64,000 nucleotides of DNA from Tuctoria greenei (GCA_036927565.1 JAYESD010000009.1:153348929-153412928); one strand, 5' to 3'. Positions 10,574 through 21,426 are shown, counted from the stretch's first letter. A program made the numbers and translations. Notes: a model not told the origin generated them from the letters alone.

Positions 10574-11150
10574 AGTATATGTGATGGCGTGATTTATTGA
10601 TGCCTACACACGCACGATGGGCTCTCTCGCCGCCGGCCACTCCGGCACCAACGACCACGCCCTGCTGCTGCTCACTTCAGTGTCCTCTCCGACGCGTCTC
10701 CCTCCACCATCGCCACGTCCCATCCTTTGCATGTCATGATGACCCCGCCGCCCGCAAACCCCTGTCGTCGCCGGTCACTCCGGCACCGGCCGGCGCCCAC
10801 GCCCTGCTGGTGAGTATATGTGATGGCGTGATTTATTGATGCCTACACGCGCACGCTGGGCTCTCTCGCCGCCGCCACTCCGGCACCGGCGACCACGCCC
10901 TAATGCTGCTCACTTCAGTGTCCTCAGAAATGTGTCTCCCTCGACCATCGCCACGTCCCATCCTTCGCGTGTCATGATGACCCCGCTGCCCGCAAACCCA
11001 TGTCGCCACCGGTCACACCGGCACCGGCCGGCGCCCATGCCCTGCTGGTGGTCACTTCACTGTCCTCCCCGACGCGTCTCTCTCCATCTCCACGTCTCAT
11101 CGTTCACGTGCCATGATGACCCCGCCGCCCGCAAACCCCTGGCCATTACG
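10574..11150 (+). repeat. Tandem duplication (about 239 bp) inside intron 2
   Basis: AGTATATGTGATGGCGTGAT starts at 10574 and again at 10813, 239 bases on. The GC-rich sequence after it (GCCGCCACTCCGGCACC, CCACGTCCCATCCTT, CATGATGACCCCG) is repeated, and a shorter third copy runs about 11,041-11,145. The frames open through it are a by-product of the repeat; I see no gene. Confidence 0.75.
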
Positions 11151-11507
11151 GCGTACCTACGTGCTATGCCCCATATGACGTGGCATACCCTGGAAAAAAT
11201 AGTCCAATATCATTATTCCCTGTCCACTAAGAAATGTTAGAATCATATAGTTTAGAGATGCATGTACATGAGGGTTCATTGCTGCTTATATGATCTCAGT
11301 TCTGTTTTTACACTGCCAAATGCGTTGCTGATGTCTGGTAATTAACGCAAGATTATATTCATGTATCCGTTCTAGCAGCACTTTAAGGCGAGATGCTAAC
11401 ATGCAGAGAAAAATATCAGTATGCAATCCACCTAAATTTAATTCCTAGATCCGCCACACTGTCCTCCTAGCCTCGAGACTTGCTCCAGGGTGATATCAAT
11501 GGACGCA

Positions 11508-11620
11508 GATCACCTGACTTATACATTTTTACTGCACGCGATGCAGTAAAGATCCAACGGAATCACACCGTTGGATCTTTACTGCATCGCCTGCAGTAAA
11601 AACGTAAGTCACGTGAGATC
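11508..11620. mobile_element. Foldback MITE-like hairpin
   Basis: Arms of about 53 bases, 11508-11560 and 11568-11620, are near-perfect inverted repeats centred on GATCCAACGG/CCGTTGGATC. The outer parts are GATCACCTGACTTA and TAAGTCACGTGAGATC. A weaker direct repeat flanks it (TGATATCAATGGACG near 11,490 and TGATATGGACGTCGA near 11,629). It lies in the long intron of the CACTA gene. Confidence 0.6.
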
Positions 11621-13859
11621 ACCGGTGTGATATGGACGTCGATCCTCTGACTTAAATGTGGTCACTGCACTGCCAGGCCGAACCCTAGCTTTGTTAAACA
11701 TCGCAAGCTGCCCGCCTAATCTGTCTTGCATCCTCTACCTGCTAATACCGCTGACGTCCATGACTCGCCTTGCCACCAATTCGCTTCGAGACGCGCTCCT
11801 GCTGATGTCGGTCAGACCAAACCGGCAGTACTGCAAAGGATGAGCACCCGACGAACCCTCTCTTTCTCTAGCATCGCCAGCTACTGTCTTGCCTGCTTCG
11901 CAGCTGGACTGAAAATCCCCTGTAGTACTATGGGTGCTGTAGCGCCACTTACTACTGCCTGATGCCTGATTGTAGGGTATGAACAGCAACAAAGAAGTCA
12001 ACAAGTCGATGCACCGCCCAATATGGAGCAAAATGCTGTTGCGACACGGTGTTCCCACGCTCGTATTTGTCGCACTCGTCCTGAAGATGGTAAAACATCA
12101 GACTTCTTCTTCTTTCACACTATTTGTACATGATACTAGGCCTGGTCAGTTGCTAATTTGCTTTAAACGTTTATCGTTTAAATGACACTAACAGAAGGAA
12201 AGAAGTTTGGAAGAGGGGTTGCTAAAGGACTTAAGGTTGCTAAATTGCGCTATCTAGCATCTGCAAATAGAACGAATGATCAGAATTGGAAGCTACAAAT
12301 TCAGTGGTCCGATAGGTTGGGTGCTGCGGTTGGTCCTAATCAGCGGCACTTTGTCGATGATGTGGTTATTACAACAAAAAAATGCACCCCTCGCTGGTGT
12401 AAGGAAGTGGGCAGAGGTTGGCGATACTTCGAAGAGCGATATAGTGAGAGACATTCTGGTTAATGTTGTGACACCCCACATAAGTATTTTTTTTTCTAGC
12501 GCCTCCATCTTGTACGTTTATTACAGTGTGATATACAATGTACAGAATGCCTGGGACTTGGAGGACACAGATGATACCAGAAGAAAAATATTGAAAATTG
12601 CTAGTGAGCGCTACAAGGGGTGGCGATCAACATTGCATGCCACCTATAAGAAGTATTCGATCGATGAGGAACATATACAAAACAAGCCTGTTGACGTAGC
12701 AGATTCCGATTGGTTGGCGCTTATGGACTATTTTGGGTCCGAGTGATTCAAGGTCAGCTAGCTTTCTAATACCTTAATATCCTACAAAAACTATTTGATA
12801 ACACCCATTTGTGAAATTAATTCTTAAAATTGCAGTCAATAAGCAGAACCAATTCACAAAATCGAAGTACTCAAAAGACAAAACACTTGCTTGGCTCGAA
12901 ATCCTACGCCCAACTTAGTTACGAGAAGGTATGAAAACTGAACCATGCTTTTACTTTGCACTGCAATCATTCAATAAAATTTTACTTGTATTTGATGTAG
13001 CGAGACCCAGAGACCGGAAAAGAACCCGATGACATAGAACTGTGGGAGGCAAGCCATGTGAAGAACGGTCAATGGGCAAACGAGCAGGCAGAAGATGTAC
13101 ATGTGAGAAACACTTCAAACAGTCCCCATTTAAATAAATATTTGCAATGTACATGTGACTTTTCTTTTTGTATATAGACCCAGACACATGCCCAAATCAA
13201 CATCAAGGAAGCTGAGCTGGGAGTCCCAATCCCAAATGAGGAAAGAAACAACATCTTCCAGCTTACTTATATATCCGCAACCGGTTCTAGAGGATCACAG
13301 TTTCAGGGGCGTGGTTATATGGCTAAACCTAATGTTTCTGAAAGACTGCGTATCCAGATGTCTAGCCAGCTCGGCCAGCAAGTTCGATCCTTGCAAAATA
13401 GAAATGAAGACCTCAACTCTCAGGTGCAAGAGTTGGAAGGAAGAAATGATTATATGACCTCCCAGATGGATGGCTTCGTCCAGTCAAATGAACAACTCAA
13501 CTAGGAAGTCCAGGCCTTACATGATCAGATGGCAGCCAATTATGCACGGCAAGAAAAGGAGCTAGCAGACATGCGCAGAATGATGGAGAGCTTGCAAAAT
13601 CAACAACGGCTATCAGCAACTCCACAAAAGGCTTCTGCTCGCACCAAGTCGAAGCTGGATGTTCGAGAAACTATTCCTAATACTACAACTCGTCGCGGTG
13701 CTCTTTTAAATGGTACAATGTTGCAACCTGAAAAAACTATAAATAACATCGTCTCACAACGACGCAAGGGTCCTTGAGCATTGCATCAATTGCTGTATGT
13801 TTGTTTTTAAGTCAACAGACGTATCTTGTGTGAATAAATTGATTCTGTTGCCACTAATT

Positions 13860-14700
13860 TTCAAACCTGGTGCATTAGGATTCTAGTGCCGCTAATTATA
13901 AAACGTGGCATTAACAGATTATTGCGACGAAAATAAACTGTTGCAATAGGAAGCTAGCTATTGCCACAAATTATAAAACGTTGCACTACAAACATTTGGC
14001 TACGACCAAAAAAGCGTTGCACTAGACTGCTATTGCCACCACCCAGAGAACGTCGCATTACGACCCTGTTGCAACAAATTTGAATATGTTGCATTACGAA
14101 CCTATTGCCACACATCAGAAATCGTTGCAATACAATACTGTTGTCACGGTTTTGAAATCGTTGCAATACCATACTATTTGCCATGAACGTGAAATCGTTG
14201 CATTACCGTATTATTGGCCACAGCTGTGAAATCATCGCGATACCATATTATTCGCCACGAGTGTGAAATCGTCACGATACCGTACTATTCGCCACGGAAG
14301 TGAAATCGTTGCAACACCATAGTATTCGCCACGAATGTGAAAACGTCGCGATACAATATTATTCGCCACGAGTGTGAAATCGTCGTGATACCGTACTATT
14401 CACCGCGGATGTGAAAACGTCGCGATACCATATTATTCGCCACGCGTGTGAAATCGTCGCGATACCGTACAATTCGCCACAGATGTGAAATCGTTGCAAC
14501 ACCATACTATTCGCCACGAATGTAAAAACGTTGCCATACCGTACTATTCGCTACGGATGTGAAATCGTTGCAACACCGTACTATTCGCCGCGAATGTGAA
14601 AACGTCGCGATACCATACTATTCGCCACGAGTATGAAATCGTCGCGATACCGTACTTATCGCCACAGATGTGAAATCATCGCAAATAATGTACTGTTCGT
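13860..14700. repeat. CACTA subterminal array, 37-bp period
   Basis: The unit is of the form TTCGCCACGAGTGTGAAATCGTCGCGATACCGTACTA. The anchor TTCGCCACG occurs at 14251, 14288 and 14325, exactly 37 bases apart, and the pattern continues to about 14,690; before about 14,200 the units are looser. The TTGCAATAC/TCGCGATAC core is the likely protein-binding motif. It lies between the TNPA-like gene and the element terminus, where CACTA elements carry such arrays. Confidence 0.8.
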
Positions 14701-14734
14701 TGCAATACGTTAAATCGCCGCAATACGTTAAACC

Positions 14735-15330
14735 GTTGCAATACCATACTATTTGCCATGAACGTGGAGTCGTTGCAATACCATACTTTTTGCCACGAAT
14801 GTGGCATCGTTCCAACACTATTATTTTCATTGCAATACGTTAAATCGTCGCAATACGTTAAACCGTTGCAATACCATACTATTTGCCACGAACGTGGAGT
14901 CGTCGCAATACCATACTTTTCGCCACGAATGTGGCATCGTTGCAACACCGTTATTTTCGTTGCAATACGTTAAATCATTGCAATACGTTAAAACGTTGCA
15001 ATACCATACTATTTGCCACGAACGTGGAGTCGTTGCAATACCATACTTTTTGCCATGAATGTGGCATCATTGCAACACCGTTATTTTCGTTGCAATACGT
15101 TAAATCGTCGTAATACGTTAAACCGTTGCAATACCATACTATTTGCAACAAACGTGGAGTCGTTGCAGTACCATACTTTTTGCCATGAATGTGACATCGT
15201 TGCAACACCGATATTTTCATGGCAATACGTTAAATCGTCGCAATACATTAAACCGTTGCAATACCATACTATTTGGCACCAACGTGGAGTCGTCGCAATA
15301 CCATACTATTTTCCACGGATGTCAAGTCGT
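14735..15330. repeat. CACTA subterminal array, 130-bp higher-order period
   Basis: GTTGCAATACCATACTATTT occurs at 14735, 14865, 14995 and 15125 and, with the same spacing, at 15255: a 130-bp period in nearly five copies. Each unit contains three or four of the shorter motifs, including CCACGAACGTGG, which is self-complementary around AA. Frames through the array are repeat translations, not genes. Confidence 0.85.
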
Positions 15331-15461
15331 CGCAATAACCTATTGCCATGGCTGTTATCGCCACGAGTCGGAAAAACTATCGCAACGTTCTATTTCGATG
15401 CGACAACAACCTATCGCGACGAATTTCGACCTATTGCAACGATTTTTTTCATCGCAATAAC

Positions 15462-15478
15462 CCAGGATCCTGGTAGTG
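15462..15478 (+). repeat. 3' terminus of the second CACTA element
   Basis: CCAGGATCCTGGTAGTG reads on the other strand as CACTACCAGGATCCTGG, a CACTA-type terminus that includes a perfect 12-bp palindrome. The repeat array ends here and cellular sequence begins at 15479. The base triplet after it is TAA, the candidate 3-bp target duplication; the partner at the other end was not found. Confidence 0.7.
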
Positions 15479-15960
15479 TAAGGCTTCTCCATGTCAGCTC
15501 CCATCACGACACTCGCGATGTCCTTCAGCCCCGCATGGTGGAGACTCAGGCGATCCATCTCCTCTGCTGCGAGCTCGGCCAGGTCCACCGTTTTGGCCAC
15601 CTTCAGCTGCCAGTCCTTCCAAAGTCTGTCGGCGTCACCCTCCACGCCCACGCCGATGAAGCAGTAGTCGGAATCACCGAGGAAATCTTCTAGCTCGTCA
15701 GGGAAGTACTCAACGTGGATGACCTGGAAAATGAGGCAGCGGCGACAGACACAGAGTTGCAGAACGGCGATGGGGTTCTGGTCGGCGGAGTAGCATGGTC
15801 GCCACTCAACGTCGAGCCCGACGATGAGCTTGTGAAGGCGCCGACGATGGACGGAGAGGACCTTGTCGAGCTAGTCCTCCACAACCTCGCCAGAGGACGT
15901 CACGGTGGTGGTGATCACGTCTTTCTCAAACGTCATGTTGTACAACTGAGTCCCCGCCAT
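15479..15960 (-). pseudogene. WRN-like 3'-5' exonuclease fragment cut by the CACTA element
   Basis: Reading minus from the ATG at 15960, the product has VGLDVEW at residues 47-53 (Asp50 and Glu52, the first acidic motif of DEDD exonucleases). It then has IAVLQLCVCRRCLIFQV, FIGVGVEGDADRLWKDW (second motif region), TVDLAELAAE and GLKDIASVVMG. This is the layout of plant proteins related to the Werner exonuclease domain, which remove nucleotides 3' to 5' from nucleic acid. A TAG at 15871-15873 (codon 30) interrupts it, and the third motif is missing because the frame runs into the CACTA terminus at 15478. The remaining 3' part was not found on the far side of the element. Confidence 0.75.
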
Positions 15961-16259
15961 TAGGTCTCTCTCTTTGTCGTCCCTACTGTTGCTGTTTGCG
16001 GCAGCGCGACACAACTTCTCTCTTGTGCAAAACCTTCGTCTACACCTTTAGTTTGGATTTTAATTGGAAACGGGTCTGGATATATAACTGATGCAGTTAC
16101 GATATGAGCGGAGGAGTTTCCGAATTTGACGGGCCCGAGCTCGAAGTAAAGAGAGAAATGAAGATTTTTGAATCTGATATACTCTTTCTAATTTTTAATT
16201 CTTATCGTTATGACCACAAGTTGCATTGTCTCAACCTAACACCACGTACAAGATCAACA

Positions 16260-17420
16260 ACATTCCTCAGGGGCCCACCCACTAGGTATGTCGGGTGGGC
16301 CACGGGATACTCTGGGTCCAGTCACCAGAGAGTAGCTAGTGTGAATGCATGTTGGAGAGATCAGCGGAATCAGGAACTGGCCAATGAAGATGGATGTCAG
16401 CTGTCAATACCTGGCGAACCGGGTACCCCTAGATACAAGAAAGGAGGCACGCTGGGTCCCACCGCCCGTGGGGGCAGGATCTGACGTGGTCCTAGGGTGT
16501 CGCGTGGCATGCAACATAGCCACGCCTCTCCACTGAGGGAAGGCCCGACGCTGCCACGTGTCCTCCAGCTCCAGGTGCATCTCCCTCAAGGAGGGGAGGT
16601 CCGACGCTGCTACGTGTCCCGCAGGTCTGTGTCCACCTCCCCGCCAAGGAGAGTTCCGGCGCACTCACCAGGTCGGCAGCCCCTGTGGGAAGAAGGTCCG
16701 GTGCAGCCACGTGTCTAGTAGCTCCGGGCCCGACCACCCGGCAGAGGGAAGGACCAGACTTGCCACGTGGCAAGCAACGCCGCACCTAGCTCATCCTGCG
16801 ATAGCGGCAATAAATAGGCACAAGCCCAGTGCACCTAAACGGAAAAGACGCGCATGTTCTCTATATAAGCAGGAGCTCGCACTCATAAGTCAAGAGTCTT
16901 GTACCCAGTCTGTCGATAATAGGCTAGCGCCGAACTACTATGTATGATGGACAAATGAGATGCCGCGACAAGACGGACGAGACACCGCCTGCCATGATGA
17001 GGGGCTATGTGTAACCCTGCGGCAAGGCATGGCCAGGCGGCACATTGAAACCATTGTCAGGGGATAACATTTACTCCTAAATCTTAGGAGGGATTTGGTA
17101 CACCCAGGGCCACATGTCGGGCCCTAGGTCCCACTTGTAAGCTGCTCGGCCTTGGACTATAAAAGGACCGAGCGGCAACCGACTAAGGCACGTTCACTCA
17201 GACCCAGTGACACTTGACACACTCTCGAACAATACACCACACAAACCACCGTGGAGTAGGGTATTATGCTCAGGCGGCCTGATCCACGTAAAACCCTCGT
17301 GTTCTTCGTCCACGCGCTCAATTTTGCTAGAACTAGCCCCCTGAAATTACATTGAACCTCCGCGGACTGCTCCCGAGTAGGTCCGGGGGAGGTGTCAGTT
17401 TAGACACCTCGACATCAGCA
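16260..17420 (+). mobile_element. LTR-like promoter fragment (grass gypsy type)
   Basis: GC-rich diverged repeats carry CACGTG G-box cores at 16555-16560, 16708-16713 and 16764-16769 (the last within TTGCCACGTGGCAA). TATATAAG lies at 16862-16869 and TATAAAAG at 17158-17165, followed by ACCGTGGAGTAGGGTATTAT, a layout common at the transcript start of grass gypsy LTRs. No primer binding site, coding part or target duplication was found, so it may be a solo or truncated LTR; the limits are approximate. The frames through it are not supported as genes. Confidence 0.4.
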
Positions 17421-18840
17421 GTCTCACGGTTCATGTATCGAAACACGCGCCATCCTTTTTCTTCTTCCCCTTTTTCTTATAAGTTCGTATTATTTTCCAA
17501 CAATCTTGTAGCCCTCCTTTATTTGAAGTTTACAGTTGGATCAGGATACGTGGCCGGCATGAGGCGAGAGCCATGTGTGCAACACAAGGCTGAACGTCGT
17601 GGATAGACGTTGCTCCCCTTGTTGAATTTGATGATGTTGAGGATCGGATGCGGCGTACGTGTTTTCACAAGTTTCTTCATTTGTTTCTAAAATCTAAGAC
17701 TGACCGCAGCGGCACCTCCGCCCGCCGCGCTATGAGCGTTTTAGCGCTCGGAGCAGGCCCAGCGGTGCCTCTAAAGGCACCGTTATTTCCTAGATGCGCA
17801 CAGTAATACACCAAATATAGGGGCATCTCTATGTAGAGAGAGAAGAAATAGATGATAAATAAAGGAAGGGAAAAAAGAAATAAAGAGGGAAGAATGGAAT
17901 AAAATAGATGAGAAATGGTATAGAGGTCTGATTTAGAGGTGGACGAGTGGGGGAAACAAAACTGTAAAGAAAGAATCTTTTTAGAGGTGGAATATAGAGG
18001 TGGGATATAGAGGTGAACGAGTTCGAGTAGTCTAAAGTAAGCGGCTAGTGCCTACGGCTGTCGTTTCTTCGAAAGGACGAGTACAACATGGTTGGAAATT
18101 ATATTGTATTGTGCAAGACATGCGATTATATTGCACAATACAGCCACACTGATACACCAAGTTGTGAAGATCAACATCAAAAGACTCAACCCGACACACT
18201 AGTGAAAGTAAAACATCCGATACATTTTATGACACACTAGTGAAAGTAAAATACCTGATACATTTTATTATTATGAAAGTCTATAACTAAGACTCAAATC
18301 AAATCGGGCAAAAACTTTGATGACCCTGACTTCTAGTTTGTTTTTGCAAGCCATCTGAATCAAGTCTTTTTTGTCTTCACCCTTTTACAATGACGCCCAC
18401 GAGCATTTAATCTGGGCAAAAGTTGATACGTACTCCAGAAACTGTTGTTCTGTTTTTTTGTGATTTACTACATGCTTTGCTGTTTGATTGCTCATTATGT
18501 TGGATCCGTGTTGGGTTTGAACATAAAGAGTGGGCTTCTCCCTTCTGGTGCTGTCAGATAAACTAGGTGGTAGTCACTTTCTGGATCTCCAGCTCAGTAG
18601 AGTTAGAAGTGGAAATATATTCCATTCTAAAAGATAAAAGAGATAAATAGTCCACTAGCTTATCGTTAGAACAACATTAGAACTATTTTTGCGCACCAAT
18701 GAACAGCAAAATAAAGTTCATTACCTTAAGACAATACATTACAAACAAGAAAAAAAGAAAAACACAAACTACAAACAAGAAAAGAAAAACAACACAACTA
18801 AGAACAAGAAAAAAAACTACCTCTCCTCCGCCTCGGTCCA
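17421..18840. other. No gene recognised; short tandem repeat
   Basis: Low-complexity AG-rich sequence lies near 17,820-18,010. At 18193-18230 and 18231-18268 a 38-bp unit starting GACACACTAGTGAAAGTAAA is present twice in tandem. The last 130 bases are the A-rich 3' flank of acidic-family copy D (minus strand). Confidence 0.5.
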
Positions 18841-18841
18841 C

Positions 18842-19249
18842 CTACTTCTCCTCCTCCTCCTCCTTGGGCTCCTGGCTGGGCGGGGGCGCCTCCCACGGTG
18901 GAGACGGGAAGCCCAATTTCCTAGACGTCGCCGCCACCAGGTTGTCTCGGCCGGCGACGTCGAGCTCGTCCGCCAGCGTCTCCCAGAGGATGTCGAGGCG
19001 ACCAACCAAGTGCGTCATTCTGAAGACGTAGTAGCCCGTGGTCCCCATTGCAACATACCCTGGAAGGGGACCAAGCCCAAGGTGACGCATGGAGCGCAAT
19101 GTATTGTCAAATACATCGCGCGCCACCTTCCGGAGAGCCCACTCCTTGTCCGCGGGGGGGGGGGGGGGGGGGGGGGGGGAGTCCGGTCGGAAACGCTTAC
19201 CCTTGGAGACCTTTGGCGGGCTTGGCGGCGGTGTTTTCTTGTCAGCTAT
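18842..19249 (-). pseudogene. Acidic-tail gene family, copy D (start codon lost)
   Basis: The frame is open from 19249 to the stop at 18842-18844. Where the other copies have ATG this one has ATA at 19247-19249, followed by KTPPPSPPKVSKGKRFRP as in the family. A run of 26 G on the plus strand (19154-19179) then encodes proline. The core follows (ARDVFDNTLRSMRHLGLGPLPGY, GTTGYYVFRMTHLVGRLDIL, LVAATSRKLGF), then a short Glu-rich end. The frame passes through the G run intact, so only the start is missing, unless a later GTG is used. TATAAG with a context like that of copy C is on the minus strand about 75 bases upstream (19,321-19,331). Function unknown. Confidence 0.6.
19154..19179 (+). repeat. 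G26 homopolymer
   Basis: Twenty-six consecutive G within copy D, encoding proline on the minus strand. Such a run is prone to slippage in the cell and in sequencing, so its exact length should not be trusted. Confidence 0.9.
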
Positions 19250-19551
19250 GGTGTTCTTAGCGCGGTTTTGGGAAGAGAGGAAGAGTGGCTGTGCGGAGAA
19301 GACGATGGCGTGCCCGAGTGATCTTATAGCGTAGTAGCAGCCTGGCTATTTGTCCCTCGACACGCACAGTAGTGGTGATGGGACGCGGAGTGGTTCCAAT
19401 TGAATTCAAAGATGCGCATGCGCTGCGTGCATTTAAGGTGCCTCGGTGACTTGCACGCACATAAGCTCGGTGCACCCGGTCGCATCAGCCGCTTGTACAA
19501 ATGGCTACGGCTTATAGGACCAAACCTTATGCGGCAAACAACAACGTATAA

Positions 19552-21018
19552 TACTTCTTCCGCCCCAACTCAACTCTATTTCTGTTTTGGTCGAACTTAC
19601 CTTTGACCAATGATTTATATGGAATTTATTAACTTCAATAACATGTAGTACTAGATTGTATATTATGGAAATATTTTCATAGTGAATCTAAAAGTACAAT
19701 TCTTGTATTGTTAAAACAGATCAAAATTATGTAAATCATAGGTCAAAGATAGATTTGACTAAACCTAAGACTTCCCTTTGAAAGAGTTTTATATTTTACA
19801 ATATTTTTACATATGTAATATGCACATAGGATATATCACTTGATAGTTTTGCAAAAAAACATGGAGGAGAAATATGTATATCCCATGCTACTACATAAAT
19901 TAGGGGTGGGCAAAAAAACCGAGACCGAAAAACCGAAACCGAAAAAATCGAGACCGGAACTAAAAAGACCGAAATATCGGGTATCGGGTAGCAAATATAA
20001 ATAACCGAAAAATAAATTTCGGGTTCGGGTACCACTCTCGGGTAACTGAAATAACTGAATAGTCGGTACATCAAATAATATGTTAAAATATTTGTGGTAA
20101 ACTAAGAACAATTCAAATTTAGATATTTTATTTTCAAGTTGTGATGTGTGAAGTTGTTGGATTTAAACGCTTATTTATGATTTTTCATTTATCAATTTAT
20201 TATAAATTACCTCATGGGATTAAATTTATCAAACAAATTAAATTTGTGCAAACATGACATGGATATAATGTATAATTCTGATATATTGCGTAGAATCGAA
20301 GACCGAACCGGAATTTTGGTATCCAAAATTTTCGGGTACCTAATATTAGTACAACAATTTGGGTAGTGATTTCAAGAAACCGAATTTTGAAAAAAGACCG
20401 AAATACCCGAACCGAAATATCGAGTAGACCGAATGCCCACCCCTAACGTAAATTCACCCGAATTAATTAGCTAGTTACTTTTTAAGATGATAAAAAAAAT
20501 ATTAACTTTTTCTAAGTGAGGTGGCCGGGGTAGATGATGTGGCATAATAGCTTATGTGGCATGCCACGGTTGTGTGAAGTTGAGGGACTAAATAATTGAC
20601 CCATTTGATAGTTCAAGGACCAAAAACTGAGTTTTGATTGATAGTTTGAGGATGAATGAAGTTGAGCTTGCGAGCTTGATGAGCACCGTCATTATTTTGA
20701 GCAGCGATTAGTTTATTGCATCATCAAATCTGGAGTAATTTTTCTAGATCATTTGGGGCCAAAAAATTAGTTAACACGCTATATATGAGGAGAAAGATTA
20801 GGATATGCTACCTTTTGCTTGTGTTGAATAAACCCTGCACCGTGGACAACATATCCGACACTTCATTCTGGTCGCCAGGATCATTCTGCCCCAAGTCATC
20901 TGGGGCAGCAGGCGGAGGACCTTGATCATCAGGATAAGGACCAGGCAAGAAATCATTGGTCAAAGGTAAGTTTGACCAAAGCTAAAAATAGAGTTGAGTT
21001 GGGACAGAGGAAGAAGTA
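19552..21018. mobile_element. Stowaway-like inverted arms enclosing later insertions
   Basis: TACTTCTTCC...CCAACTCAACTCTATTT...CTTACCTTTGACC begins at 19552 and occurs in reverse complement ending at 21018 (GACCAAAGCTAAAAATAGAG then TTGAGTTGGGAC then GGAAGAAGTA). The arms are about 57 bases and both ends carry TA, as in Stowaway (Tc1/mariner-type) MITEs. The span is far longer than a normal MITE because it holds a hAT-like element (19901-20445) and other sequence. It could instead be two separate MITE ends, since a second inner arm lies near 19,730-19,765. Confidence 0.5.
19901..20445. mobile_element. Non-autonomous hAT-like element with 8-bp target duplication
   Basis: Terminal inverted repeats TAGGGGTGGGCA and TGCCCACCCCTA bound 545 bases. 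The flanks are ACATAAAT (19893-19900) and ACGTAAAT (20446-20453), an 8-bp duplication with one mismatch, the length made by hAT transposases. Repeated ACCGAAA/ATACCCGA motifs fill the subterminal regions. No coding capacity. Confidence 0.8.
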
Positions 21019-21426
21019 CTTTTTACAGACCGCTTTGCAGGCCCCGCTGTGGGCGATCTCCTGCCTGCTGACAACTCCAGCAGCTAAAATAGCGTACAAC
21101 TACACTTTAGAAGCCATAACTCCAGCACTCGTCTTTCGTTTGGCCCAGTTTGCATCAAAGGAAACTCATGGGACAATTTAAAGAAATGGAATCCTCCGGA
21201 AGGGAAAGACATTCATACGAGTTTCGTAAGTAGCATTCCAAACGGTGCACTTTAGAAGCCATAACCATCACTGTGCGCGTCTGCGCACGTCTCATCGTCT
21301 TCCGCGCGTACTAATAAAGACACACCATCCTCTTCTCCGCAACACACACAGGCCATCCTCTTCTCCGCGCGTACTCTTCCTCTTTGTCTCTGTCGTGTGC
21401 GCCCTCATTGGTTCCCTTCGAAGCCC
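20446..21426. other. No gene recognised
   Basis: Contains the right Stowaway-like arm (about 20,956-21,018) and, from about 21,240, the probable 5' leader of the F-box pseudogene. No other supported feature. Confidence 0.4.

Larger units (their letters stand above)
10321..13777 (+). pseudogene. Second CACTA TNPA-like gene (Transposase_24 type), nearly complete
   Basis: Exons that splice in phase can be read at 10321-10360, 10434-10487, 11976-12107, 12195-12468, about 12543-12753, 12835-12928, 13001-13101 and 13178-13777. The product has GRGVAKGLKVAKLRYL near the N-terminus, then SERYKGWRSTLHATYKKY and DWLALMDYFGSE. The Transposase_24 signature follows (HLLGSKSYAQ, then DPETGKEPDDIELW), and the C-terminus is a long Gln/Glu/Arg/Met-rich coiled coil. 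Two in-frame stops break it: TGA at 12744-12746, just before a splice site, and TAG at 13502-13504 within the coiled coil. Such proteins bind subterminal repeats of CACTA elements, and a large array of repeats starts right after the gene. Intron 2 (10488-11975) is unusually long and filled with duplications and a MITE. Confidence 0.75.

Noticed and set aside
10597..11240. Frames of 80 and 134 codons
   Set aside because: They arise from a tandem duplication inside an intron with intact splice phase.
13860..15330. CRISPR-like array of regular repeats
   Set aside because: Units are contiguous and diverged, without unique spacers, in a plant transposon end.
13954..15693. Open frames through the 13.9-15.4 kb region on both strands
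   Set aside because: They are translations of tandem repeats with the same short peptide repeated; the part after 15,479 is antisense to the exonuclease fragment.
16104..16947. Several 60-130 codon frames
   Set aside because: They lie in GC-rich diverged repeats upstream of TATA boxes of an LTR-like promoter; no protein motif.
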